This document shows, piece by piece, positions 7,057 to 14,140 of a DNA stretch of 16,685 nucleotides. A program made the position numbers and the translations under genes. How positions within the stretch are numbered: position 1 is the first letter of the stretch; each line of letters begins with the position of its first letter. Origin of the DNA: Lachnospiraceae bacterium (GTDB lineage: Bacteria; Bacillota; Clostridia; Lachnospirales; Lachnospiraceae); the NCBI GenBank assembly GCA_016293925.1, contig JAEDCX010000056.1, positions 1-16,685 of the forward strand, written 5' to 3'. The notes beneath the pieces were generated by a model. That model saw only the letters and a list, made by a program, of their open reading frames with translations, was not told the DNA's origin and did not search any database.

Positions 7057-8382
7057 ATGGATCTTTTTGCATACATGAGAGAGAACAAAATGGAAAAGGA
7101 ATCCCCGCTGGCGGCGAGAATGCGTCCCACGACACTGGATGAGGTGGTGGGGCAGCAGCATATTATCGGCAAGGATAAGCTGTTGTACCGGGCCATCCGG
7201 GCGGACAAGATCAGTTCCGTTATTTTCTATGGACCGCCGGGAACCGGGAAGACTACTCTGGCGAAGGTGATTGCCAATACCACAAGTGCGGAATTCACAC
7301 AGGTGAATGCGACCGTTGCCGGGAAAAAGGATCTGGAGGAAGTGATTCAGATTGCCAAGGATACCCTGGGGATGTACGGAAAACGTACTATTCTGTTCAT
7401 CGACGAGATCCACAGGTTCAATAAGGGGCAGCAGGATTATCTGCTTCCTTTCGTGGAGGATGGAACCATTATCCTTATTGGCGCCACAACGGAAAATCCG
7501 TATTTTGAGGTAAACGGAGCGTTGATCTCCCGGTCTCAGATTTTCGAACTGAAGCCTCTGGAGACAGAGGACATCAAAGCACTGCTCATCAAAGCGGTCA
7601 CGGATGAAAACAAGGGAATGGGTGCTTATCGGGCCCAAATCGATGAGGATGCGCTGGAGTTTCTGGCGGATATGGCGGGCGGAGATGCGCGCCACGCATT
7701 GAATGCCATTGAACTGGGGGTAATGACCACAGAGAGAAGTGAAGACGGCTGGATTCATATTACCATTGAGGTTGCACAGCAGTGTATCCAGAAAAGAGTC
7801 ATCCGGTATGATAAGACGGGTGACAACCATTATGACACGATCTCGGCATTTATCAAGAGCATGCGGGGATCGGATCCGGATGCTGCGGTATATTACCTTG
7901 CCAAGATGCTGAAGGCCGGGGAAGAGGTGGCGTTCATTGCCAGGAGAATCATGATCTGTGCGGCGGAGGACGTGGGGAATGCAGATCCCAATGCACTTGT
8001 AGTTGCCACCAATGCATCCCTGGCGGTAGAGCGGCTCGGGATGCCGGAGGGCCGGATCGTCCTGGCACAGGCAGCAACCTATGTGGCATGTGCGCCGAAA
8101 AGCAATTCCTGTATCTGTGCCATTGATGCTGCAATGGAGACGGTGGAGCAGACCGGGAATCTGCCGATTCCGACCCATCTGCAGGACGCCCATTACAAGG
8201 GTGCCGCCAAACTGGGACACGGAGACGGCTATCGCTATGCCCATTCCTACCCGAAGCATTATGTGGAACAACAGTATCTTCCCTATGAGTTGACGGGGAA
8301 GGAGTTCTATCGTCCTTCCGGAAACGGATATGAGAAGAAAATAAAAGAACATATGAGATGGCTGAAAGAACAGTCAGAATAG
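7057..8382 (+). CDS. rarA: Replication-associated recombination protein A (RarA/MgsA AAA+ ATPase)
   Basis: A 441-residue AAA+ ATPase of the RarA/MgsA/WRNIP1 family, which acts at stalled replication forks with single-strand binding protein and the clamp loader. The AAA+ core shows the entry motif RMRPTTLDEVVGQQH (21-35), Walker A GPPGTGKTT at 59-67, Walker B ILFIDEIHR at 112-120, sensor 1 GATTENP at 142-148 and SRSQIFELKPL. The C-terminal clamp-loader-like domain contains YDKTGDNHYDTISAFIKSMRGSDPDAA and ends with the family tail KEFYRPSGNGYEKKIKEH. Length is usual for the family. GATGAGG at 7043-7049 lies seven bases before ATG. The 47-base gap to the deacetylase suggests cotranscription. Its last nine bases overlap the 3' end of the opposite-strand DUF4364 gene, with no terminator visible between them. 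Confidence 0.96.
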   Translation: MDLFAYMRENKMEKESPLAARMRPTTLDEVVGQQHIIGKDKLLYRAIRADKISSVIFYGPPGTGKTTLAKVIANTTSAEFTQVNATVAGKKDLEEVIQIAKDTLGMYGKRTILFIDEIHRFNKGQQDYLLPFVEDGTIILIGATTENPYFEVNGALISRSQIFELKPLETEDIKALLIKAVTDENKGMGAYRAQIDEDALEFLADMAGGDARHALNAIELGVMTTERSEDGWIHITIEVAQQCIQKRVIRYDKTGDNHYDTISAFIKSMRGSDPDAAVYYLAKMLKAGEEVAFIARRIMICAAEDVGNADPNALVVATNASLAVERLGMPEGRIVLAQAATYVACAPKSNSCICAIDAAMETVEQTGNLPIPTHLQDAHYKGAAKLGHGDGYRYAHSYPKHYVEQQYLPYELTGKEFYRPSGNGYEKKIKEHMRWLKEQSE

Positions 8383-8889
8383 TTTATCGATGAGGTACTG
8401 ATAGATCTCCTCATTGTTCCGACGCCAATTCTCACAGATGCCTGCCGCGATCTCTTCGGTGGGCACGGTAAGCGTAATACTGACAAGGGTACTGCCGTTG
8501 TCCTTGGCAATCAGGTCAGCGGCATATTCTCTGCCTGTGGTCTGGTAATATCGGGCCTGGATGGATACTTCATTTTTCAACTGCAGCTTATTCTGTGTCA
8601 GGAAGGCTGCCACGTCTTCCCGAATCGCGGAACCGATCACGTGTCCGCGAAACTCCAGAATCTGCCGTCCTTCCTCCGTAAGCGTCAGGAGGGTTCGGTT
8701 TCCGATGGTATTCTCTTCCAGATAACCGCCTTCCAACAATTCTGCGAAAACTTCCTGAAGCGTCATGTAATTCGTGTATTCTTTTTCCAATATGAAATCA
8801 CTGATCTGGGATCTGGTCAGCGGAAAATCCACCCGATCCAACATGTGGAGTACGATCAGTTTATAGAGTTCCAATGATGTCTGGTCCAT
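8374..8889 (-). CDS. DUF4364 family protein, winged-helix-like
   Basis: A 171-residue protein matching DUF4364. The N-terminal 80 residues read as a winged helix: helices at about 5-18 and 26-35, a recognition-type helix in YMTLQEVFAELLEGGYLEE (41-59) and a wing ending LTLTEEGRQILEF. The C-terminal half (about 100-171) is a mixed alpha/beta domain with YYQTTGREYAADLIAKD. A regulatory role is likely from the fold, but no target is known to me. I chose ATG 8889 because AAGGA (plus-strand 8897-8901) lies seven bases upstream; a start at 8949 would sit deep in the preceding gene without a site. It overlaps the 3' end of the radical SAM gene by 29 bases, implying one transcript and coupled translation. 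Confidence 0.85.
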   Translation of the reverse strand: MDQTSLELYKLIVLHMLDRVDFPLTRSQISDFILEKEYTNYMTLQEVFAELLEGGYLEENTIGNRTLLTLTEEGRQILEFRGHVIGSAIREDVAAFLTQNKLQLKNEVSIQARYYQTTGREYAADLIAKDNGSTLVSITLTVPTEEIAAGICENWRRNNEEIYQYLIDKLF

Positions 8890-9805
8890 AATATTTTCCT
8901 TGCCATGTGTTTTGTTCTCGCATCCTGCGGTGGAGCGTATTGAGCACATTACGCTTGTGAAGGCTCCATTCGGGAGCGATTGTCAGGTTTCTTGGTCCGT
9001 CACCGGTCAGCCGGTGGATGACAATGTCCGGGGACATCTGCTCCAACAGTTGAATCAGAAGCGTGATATAATCCTCCAAGGAATAGGACGGATACCATTC
9101 CGGGTGCCTCGCAAGATCCGTTCCTCGGATGACATGGAGCTGGTGAAGCTTGATGCCGAAGGGATGCTGCGCGTTCAAATAACGGATGCCGGCCAGGTTC
9201 TCTTCTGCTCCTTCATGGGGCAAGCCGATGATCATATGTACAATCACAGGGATCCGGGCCTCGGTGAGTCTGCCCATGGTATCCTCGAAACAGGAGAGCG
9301 GGTACCCGCGCCGGATCAATCGGGCAGTGGACTCGTGAATCGTCTGGAGTCCCAGCTCCACCCAGATGAATTTACCGGGATGGCATGCCCGGAGTTCCCG
9401 GAGCATCCGGATGCATTCCTCGCTGATACAGTCAGGTCTCGTGGCGATGGATATCCCTGCAACGGACGGCTCTGCCAGACTCTCGGAGAACTGGCGGCGT
9501 AGAACCTCCGTGGGAGCGTAGGTATTGGTAAAGGATTGGAAATAAGCAATGAAACGTCTGCCGACCTGCTTATCTCCGAATTTGTTCATGCCGTCCCGCA
9601 ACTGCTCCGAAATAGAACTGCCGTGGGCGGCGAATTCACCGCTGCCTCCGGCACTGCAGAAAAGGCACCCCCGGGTATCCAGGGTACCGTCTCTGACGGG
9701 ACAGGTTCTCCCCGCATCGATTGCGATTTTATATATTTTTTCCCCGAACTGCTCTTTGAGGAAACAGTCCAGGGAATAGTAGGGTTTGTCTGCAAAATGT
9801 TTCAT
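8861..9805 (-). CDS. TIGR01212 (YhcC-type) radical SAM protein
   Basis: A 314-residue radical SAM protein. The cluster cysteines are C35, C47 and C50 in TCPVRDGTLDTRGCLFC, the long-spaced motif typical of TIGR01212/YhcC and related to Elp3-type enzymes, rather than the common CX3CX2C. Further family signatures are GGSGEF after the cluster, AYFQSFTNTYAP, ATRPDCI, WVELGLQT and HMIIGLPHEG. The substrate is unknown; the relationship to Elp3 has led to suggestions of a tRNA-related role, which I cannot test here. ATG 9805 begins eight bases after the malic enzyme stop and gives the usual MKHFADKPYYSLD opening. An in-frame TTG at 9823 would overlap that gene. No good Shine-Dalgarno is visible, so reinitiation after malic enzyme is likely. 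Confidence 0.92.
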   Translation of the reverse strand: MKHFADKPYYSLDCFLKEQFGEKIYKIAIDAGRTCPVRDGTLDTRGCLFCSAGGSGEFAAHGSSISEQLRDGMNKFGDKQVGRRFIAYFQSFTNTYAPTEVLRRQFSESLAEPSVAGISIATRPDCISEECIRMLRELRACHPGKFIWVELGLQTIHESTARLIRRGYPLSCFEDTMGRLTEARIPVIVHMIIGLPHEGAEENLAGIRYLNAQHPFGIKLHQLHVIRGTDLARHPEWYPSYSLEDYITLLIQLLEQMSPDIVIHRLTGDGPRNLTIAPEWSLHKRNVLNTLHRRMREQNTWQGKYYGPDIIGTL

Positions 9806-9812
9806 GGAAAGA

Positions 9813-10967
9813 TTAACGTACAATGTGGGATTTCACGGCGTTGGCAACAACCTCGGCAACAACCGGGTTGAAGGCTTCCGGCATGATGTTGTCTTCGTTT
9901 CGCTCGGAATCGGGAACCAGTGCGGCAATTGCTTCTGCAGCGGCAAGCTTCATCTCATCGGTAATCTGCTCAGCCCTGCCTTCCAGAGCTCCTTTGAAGA
10001 TTCCGGGGAATGCTACCACGTTATTTACCTGATTCGGGAAATCACTGCGTCCCGTACCAACCACTCTGGCACCGGCTGCTTTGGCCTCATCCGGCATGAT
10101 CTCCGGAACCGGGTTTGCCATGGCAAAGAGGATGGAATCCTTTGCCATAGATGCCACCATCTCACGGGACACGATACCGGGAGCAGAAACGCCGACGAAA
10201 ATATCTGCTCCGCGCATGGCATCTGCAAGTGTGCCGGATTCCTGATTCGGATTGGTTACCTGTGCCATCTCCTGCTGCATCCAGTTCAGTCCTTCGGTAG
10301 AACGATTGATAATACCCACCTTGTCGCACATGATGACATTCGGGAATCCGTACAGCAGGAGAAGCTTGGTAATGGCCACACCGGCGCTTCCGGCACCGTT
10401 TACGACCACCTTGCAGTTCTCCTTCTGCTTATTGACTACCTTCAGGGCATTCATGATACCGGCCAGAACGACGATGGCGGTTCCGTGCTGGTCATCGTGG
10501 AAAACGGGGATATTCAGGGTTTTCTTCAGTCGTTCCTCGATTTCAAAGCAACGGGGAGCACTGATGTCTTCTAAGTTAATGCCGCCGAAACCGGGAGCAA
10601 GATAGGTGACGGCTTTGATGATCTCTTCTGTATCCTGTGTATCCAGACAGATGGGAACGGCGTTTACTCCGCCGAATTCCTTGAACAGAACTGCTTTGCC
10701 CTCCATAACAGGCATGGCAGCATAGGGACCGATGTTGCCGAGACCGAGAACCGCGCTTCCGTCGGATACAACGGCAACCGTGTTGGCTTTCATGGTATAT
10801 GTATATGCGGCTTCCGGATCCTCTGCAATAACTTTGCAGGGTTCGGCGACACCCGGAGTATATGCAAGGGCCAGGTCTTCTCTGGATTTGACCTTGGCCT
10901 TGGCTGTTGTTTCGAGTTTTCCGTTCCATTGCGCATGAAGCAATAATGCTTTTTCGTTTGTTGTCAT
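9813..10967 (-). CDS. Malic enzyme (oxaloacetate-decarboxylating malate dehydrogenase, NAD(P)-dependent)
   Basis: A 384-residue short bacterial malic enzyme that decarboxylates malate to pyruvate and CO2, linking C4 acids with pyruvate and reducing power. Visible motifs are LAYTPGVAEPC (catalytic Tyr37), EGKAVLFKEFGG (catalytic Lys91), the metal ligands in NLEDISAP (E133, D134) and VFHDDQHGTA (D158, D159), and the nucleotide loop NGAGSAG at 190-196. Aspartate D215 near the end of the second Rossmann strand hints at NAD rather than NADP, but this is weak. There is no C-terminal phosphotransacetylase-like domain as in MaeB. The start is ATG 10967, six bases after a perfect GGAGG (minus strand, plus bases 10974-10978). 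It is the first gene of the minus-strand operon with the radical SAM and DUF4364 genes. Confidence 0.95.
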   Translation of the reverse strand: MTTNEKALLLHAQWNGKLETTAKAKVKSREDLALAYTPGVAEPCKVIAEDPEAAYTYTMKANTVAVVSDGSAVLGLGNIGPYAAMPVMEGKAVLFKEFGGVNAVPICLDTQDTEEIIKAVTYLAPGFGGINLEDISAPRCFEIEERLKKTLNIPVFHDDQHGTAIVVLAGIMNALKVVNKQKENCKVVVNGAGSAGVAITKLLLLYGFPNVIMCDKVGIINRSTEGLNWMQQEMAQVTNPNQESGTLADAMRGADIFVGVSAPGIVSREMVASMAKDSILFAMANPVPEIMPDEAKAAGARVVGTGRSDFPNQVNNVVAFPGIFKGALEGRAEQITDEMKLAAAEAIAALVPDSERNEDNIMPEAFNPVVAEVVANAVKSHIVR

Positions 10968-11001
10968 AGTGAACCTCCGGTTTTTGAATTGATTCCATAC
11001 C

Positions 11002-11030
11002 ATAATATAATAAGAATACTTTTTTTACAA
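11002..11030 (-). promoter_or_regulatory. SigA promoter of the malic enzyme operon
   Basis: On the minus strand TTGTAA (plus 11025-11030) and TATTAT (plus 11002-11007) are 17 bases apart. Transcription would begin near 10995, giving a short leader before GGAGG and the ATG at 10967. The promoter is A/T-rich and divergent from the candidate rho promoter. Confidence 0.75.
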
Positions 11031-11041
11031 TAAAAAGTCTT

Positions 11042-11068
11042 TTGTTTTCGGATATTATGTGCTATATT
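11042..11068 (+). promoter_or_regulatory. Candidate promoter of rho
   Basis: TATATT at 11063-11068 is preceded by TGC, making an extended -10 element. The nearest -35-like TTGTTT at 11042-11047 leaves a short 15-base spacer. If used, transcription starts near 11075 and rho has a leader of about 230 bases. Other weak -10-like sites further down cannot be excluded. Confidence 0.4.
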
Positions 11069-11120
11069 CAATGTATTAGTTGATCTTGGCGTTTCGAGAT
11101 GCACATCTTGTCGTTACTCC

Positions 11121-11190
11121 CACGTGATTACATATACTGATATTTCGAATATGGAACTTCGTTTTTGGTTTTCACCGGTCACGTGATTAC
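11121..11190 (+). repeat. Two direct copies of CACGTGATTAC in the rho leader
   Basis: The 11-base sequence CACGTGATTAC occurs at 11121-11131 and again, identically, at 11180-11190, 59 bases apart, in the noncoding stretch between malic enzyme and rho. Each copy contains the palindrome CACGTG and is followed within a few bases by a TATAC stretch. A pair of regulator-binding sites, or a repeated RNA element, is possible; no known regulator is assigned. Confidence 0.6.
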
Positions 11191-11255
11191 TGAAGTATAC
11201 AATCCCACAGAATAAGATAATACGAAAACGGATACAGGGGTAGGGTGTGTAGGAC

Positions 11256-11287
11256 TGTTCGTAGGTACGGACATATGCGCGGACGCA
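11256..11287 (+). promoter_or_regulatory. Two consecutive hairpins directly upstream of the rho ribosome binding site
   Basis: TGTTCGT (11256-11262) pairs with ACGGACA (11267-11273) around an AGGT loop with one G-U. Immediately after, TGCG (11276-11279) pairs with CGCA (11284-11287) around CGGA. The second ends nine bases before GGAGG at 11296-11300. They are small but adjacent and could influence rho translation. The rest of the 339-base gap from 10968 to 11306 holds the two divergent promoters and the repeats, with no ORF I can support. Confidence 0.4.
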
Positions 11288-11306
11288 GTTTGGATGGAGG
11301 AAATCT

Positions 11307-12665
11307 ATGAGAGAAAAGTATGAATCTCTTGCACTTTCGGATCTGAGAGAGATTGCAAAGGCCAGAGGAATGAAGGGCGTATCAACCATGAAAAAAGCAG
11401 AACTGGTGGATGCGATGCTCGCAGAGGATGAAAAAGATAAACAGGAAGGAAAGGAAATAGAGATCAAACCGATTCTGACGAGACCCGATCAGGAGTCGAA
11501 ACCGGAGCAGAAGCCGGAGAAATATCCGGCGGAACTGGACAGCGGCGTTCCGGCATCCGGGATTCTGGAGGTTATGCCGGACGGATACGGCTTTATCCGT
11601 TGTGCGAATTATCTTCCCGGGGAGAATGATGTTTACGTGGCACCGAGCCAGATCAGGCGTTTCAACATGAAAACGGGCGACATCATCGAGGGAAGCACCA
11701 GAGTGAAAACCCAGAACGAGAAGTTCAGTGCCCTGCTGTATGTGAAGAAGATCAATGGGTTTCCGCCGGAGGTTGCCGCAAGACGTCAGAGTTTTGAAGA
11801 TATGACACCGATTTTCCCGGATCACAGACTGCGTCTGGAAACCGCGGGGGCATCGGTGGCCATGCGTGTCATGGATCTGATGAGCCCGGTGGGCAAGGGA
11901 CAGCGTGGTATGATCGTGTCTCCGCCGAAGGCCGGTAAGACAACCCTGCTGAAGGAAGTGGCAAAATCCGTACAGCGTAACAATCCGGAGGTTCATATGC
12001 TGATCCTGCTGATTGATGAGAGACCGGAAGAGGTAACCGATATCAGGGAGGCAATCGAGGGACCTAATGTGGAAGTAATCTATTCCACCTTTGACGAACT
12101 CCCGGAGCATCACAAAAGGGTCGCAGAGATGGTAATCGAGCGTGCGAAACGTCTGGTGGAGCATCGGAAGGATGTCATGATCCTGCTGGACAGTATCACA
12201 CGTCTGACCCGTGCCTATAACCTGACTGTTCCGCCCAGTGGACGTACCCTGTCCGGCGGTCTGGATCCGGCGGCGCTCCACATGCCGAAGCGGTTCTTCG
12301 GCGCTGCCCGTAATATGCGGGAGGGCGGAAGTCTGACGATTCTCGCAACTGCGCTTGTGGACACCGGAAGCAAGATGGACGACGTGGTGTACGAGGAATT
12401 CAAAGGAACCGGCAATATGGAGATGGTACTGGATCGCAAATTGTCTGAGAAGAGAATCTTCCCGGCGATCGACATTGCGAAATCGGGAACCAGAAGAGAG
12501 GATCTATTGTTGGAACCGGAGGAACTGGAGGCAATCAACATCATGCGGAAGGCAATCAATGGTCTGAAATCAGACGAGGCTGTGGACAAGATTCTGGATA
12601 TGTTCAAGCGTACCAGAGATAACCGGGAATTCATCCAGACGGTGGGTAAAATCCGCTTCCTGTAA
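11307..12665 (+). CDS. rho: Transcription termination factor Rho
   Basis: A 452-residue hexameric RNA-dependent ATPase that ends untranslated transcripts. It shows a Rho N-terminal helical domain (about 6-40, LREIAKARGMKGVSTMKKAEL), a short charged linker (41-80) rich in E, K and P, the cold-shock-type RNA-binding domain (about 82-150, GILEVMPDGYGFIR and NDVYVAPSQIRRF), then the ATPase with P-loop SPPKAGKTT at 205-213, DERPEEVTD at 238-246, Walker B DVMILLDSITRLTRAYN, the GRTLSGGLDP Q-loop region, and FKGTGNMEMVLDR. The linker is short, not the large N-terminal insertion seen in some Gram-positive Rho proteins. GGAGG at 11296-11300 is six bases before ATG. The long upstream leader suggests autoregulation, as known for E. 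coli rho. It precedes rpmE, a common arrangement in Firmicutes. Confidence 0.97.
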   Translation: MREKYESLALSDLREIAKARGMKGVSTMKKAELVDAMLAEDEKDKQEGKEIEIKPILTRPDQESKPEQKPEKYPAELDSGVPASGILEVMPDGYGFIRCANYLPGENDVYVAPSQIRRFNMKTGDIIEGSTRVKTQNEKFSALLYVKKINGFPPEVAARRQSFEDMTPIFPDHRLRLETAGASVAMRVMDLMSPVGKGQRGMIVSPPKAGKTTLLKEVAKSVQRNNPEVHMLILLIDERPEEVTDIREAIEGPNVEVIYSTFDELPEHHKRVAEMVIERAKRLVEHRKDVMILLDSITRLTRAYNLTVPPSGRTLSGGLDPAALHMPKRFFGAARNMREGGSLTILATALVDTGSKMDDVVYEEFKGTGNMEMVLDRKLSEKRIFPAIDIAKSGTRREDLLLEPEELEAINIMRKAINGLKSDEAVDKILDMFKRTRDNREFIQTVGKIRFL

Positions 12666-12682
12666 AATATTCAAAAAAAGCC

Positions 12683-12711
12683 TTGCATGATAGAATAAGT
12701 CATGTTACAAT
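12683..12711 (+). promoter_or_regulatory. SigA promoter of rpmE
   Basis: TTGCAT at 12683-12688 and TACAAT at 12706-12711 are exactly 17 bases apart, just after the rho stop codon. The start would be near 12718, giving rpmE its own transcript with a leader of about 80 bases. Confidence 0.75.
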
Positions 12712-12752
12712 GTAAAAGCTGTTTATGAGAAAGAGCATGTAGTTTACAGGAG

Positions 12753-12770
12753 TCGTCTCGTAGCAGACGA
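12753..12770 (+). promoter_or_regulatory. Hairpin in the rpmE leader, candidate L31 autoregulatory RNA
   Basis: TCGTCT (12753-12758) and AGACGA (12765-12770) form a perfect six-base stem with loop CGTAGC, in the leader about 30 bases before the L31 start. L31 leader RNA motifs that control rpmE have been described in several phyla, Firmicutes included. Membership of this leader in one of those classes is inferred from position only. Confidence 0.4.
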
Positions 12771-12799
12771 TTTCGTGATGGAATAGAGAGGTGAGAAGA

Positions 12800-13006
12800 A
12801 TGCGAGAAGGAATTCATCCTGAGTATTATCAGGCAACCGTAACTTGTAACTGTGGAAACACTTTTGTAACCGGTTCAACAAAACCCGAGATTCATGTTGA
12901 AGTTTGTTCTAAGTGCCATTCATTCTACACAGGACAGCAGAAGACAGCAAGAGCTGACGGACGTATTGAGAAGTTCAATAAGAAGTACGGTGTAGAAAGC
13001 AAATAA
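12800..13006 (+). CDS. rpmE: 50S ribosomal protein L31, zinc-binding type
   Basis: A 68-residue L31 starting MREGIHPEYYQATVTCNCGN and ending in a basic tail typical of the protein. Four cysteines, C16, C18, C36 and C39, form the zinc site of the C+ form; zinc-independent paralogues lack them. It sits on the large subunit, bridging to the small subunit. An in-frame GTG at 12791 is part of the ribosome binding stretch GAGAGGTGAGAA, so I take ATG 12800. The gene has its own promoter, leader hairpin and terminator, allowing expression apart from rho. Zinc-responsive exchange with a C- paralogue is known in other bacteria, but no such paralogue is in this window. Confidence 0.96.
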   Translation: MREGIHPEYYQATVTCNCGNTFVTGSTKPEIHVEVCSKCHSFYTGQQKTARADGRIEKFNKKYGVESK

Positions 13007-13019
13007 TCAAGTTATGAAA

Positions 13020-13063
13020 AAGGTTGAGGTATGAAGTGATATCTCAACCTTATTTAAATTTTC
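13020..13063 (+). terminator. Intrinsic terminator after rpmE
   Basis: AAGGTTGAGGTAT (13020-13032) pairs over 13 bases, with one G-U, with ATATCTCAACCTT (13039-13051) around loop GAAGTG, and the A/T-rich ATTTAAATTTT follows. It is the clearest terminator in the window and separates rpmE from the DUF1385-prmC-prfA unit, though readthrough into that unit is possible because I see no strong promoter before 13109. Confidence 0.85.
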
Positions 13064-13108
13064 GGGAACTTTTGATGTGCGGCAAGAAGAGTAAGAAGGG
13101 CTGAACAG

Positions 13109-14140
13109 ATGAGCAGGAAAAGAAAAAAAATATATTCCGGAATCGGAGGGCAGGCAGTACTGGAAGGGGTTATGATGAAGAATCAGGACCACTATGCGGT
13201 CGCAGTCCGCAAACCGAACGGGGAGATTGAGATTGAAACCGAGTCATATTATGGAGTACTGCATGGGAAAGGACTGGCGAGAGTACCTTTCCTCCGTGGC
13301 GTCATTAATCTTGTAGATTCTTTGCGGTTAGGCATGCGGGCGCTGAATTACAGTGCCACCTTCTATGAGGACGAGGAGGCCGGTGATACCGTTGCGGATA
13401 AGGTTGCAGATAAGGTGTTCCATGAGAAAGCGGAGAAGTTTTTCATGGCACTGGTGACAATCTTTTCGGTTGCCCTGGCAATCGGTCTGTTCGTATTGCT
13501 CCCCTATTTCCTGTCTTCTCTGCTGGGCAAGGTAATCCGTGAGAGAACTCTGCTTGCGGCCATAGAGGGATTGATCCGTATTCTTATTTTCATAGCATAT
13601 ATTGTAGTGATTACCCTGATGAAGGATATCAGGCGATTGTATCGTTATCATGGTGCGGAACACAAATGTATCAACTGTATTGAGCGTGGGCGTGCCCTGA
13701 CCGTGAAAAATGTGAAAAAGAGCAGTCGTCAGCACAAACGCTGCGGAACCAGCTTTACCCTGCTGGTCGTACTGATCAGCTGTGTGGTATTCTTTTTTAT
13801 CACGGTGGAGAATCCGGTGTACAGGATGCTGATCCGGGTTGCACTGATCCCTGTGATTGCCGGGATTGCGTACGAATTTATCCGACTGGCCGGGAAAACG
13901 GACAATATCATCGTGGCAATTCTGTCCATACCCGGGATGCTGTTGCAGAGACTGACCACCAAGGAGCCGGATGAGGATATGATTCTGACAGCCATTGCCT
14001 CGGTAGAAGCGGTGTTTGACTGGAAGAAGTTCCTGGTGGAGAATTTTGATGAAGACCCTGAGAAACTGGAGAGATTGAGACAGGAAGACCTGGAGTTCTA
14101 CAAAGACAGAGCATACCACGGACGGGAAAGTGAGCAATGA
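13109..14140 (+). CDS. DUF1385 family membrane protein (YqhQ-like)
   Basis: A 343-residue integral membrane protein of the DUF1385/YqhQ family, function unknown. The N-terminal soluble part carries the signature GIGGQAVLEGVMMKNQDHYAVAVR (pattern at 11-34) and RVPFLRGVINLVDSL at 58-72. Hydrophobic segments lie at about 112-138, 148-171, 216-232, 238-259 and 266-282. Two conserved charged motifs stand between them, YHGAEHKCINCIE at 180-192 and HKRCGTSF at 209-216, whose His, Glu and Cys residues look like metal ligands or catalytic groups. An acidic C-terminal tail follows. AAGGG at 13096-13100 lies eight bases before ATG. It overlaps prmC by four bases (ATGA), so it is translationally coupled to the release-factor pair; this neighbourhood is common in Firmicutes but does not itself reveal the role. 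Confidence 0.92.
   Translation: MSRKRKKIYSGIGGQAVLEGVMMKNQDHYAVAVRKPNGEIEIETESYYGVLHGKGLARVPFLRGVINLVDSLRLGMRALNYSATFYEDEEAGDTVADKVADKVFHEKAEKFFMALVTIFSVALAIGLFVLLPYFLSSLLGKVIRERTLLAAIEGLIRILIFIAYIVVITLMKDIRRLYRYHGAEHKCINCIERGRALTVKNVKKSSRQHKRCGTSFTLLVVLISCVVFFFITVENPVYRMLIRVALIPVIAGIAYEFIRLAGKTDNIIVAILSIPGMLLQRLTTKEPDEDMILTAIASVEAVFDWKKFLVENFDEDPEKLERLRQEDLEFYKDRAYHGRESEQ

Noticed and set aside
6967..8352. A 461-codon open frame on the minus strand covering almost all of rarA
   Set aside because: rarA on the plus strand has every family motif in order; the antisense frame gives a His/Ile-rich sequence with no recognisable domain and reflects codon bias of the sense gene.
8380..8425. ATGAGG/CCTCAT inverted repeat near the rarA and DUF4364 ends as a terminator
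   Set aside because: The six-base stem has a 13-base loop and no T-run on either strand.
9786..10574. A 262-codon plus-strand frame antisense to malic enzyme
   Set aside because: Malic enzyme is complete with all catalytic motifs on the other strand; the antisense product has no domain.
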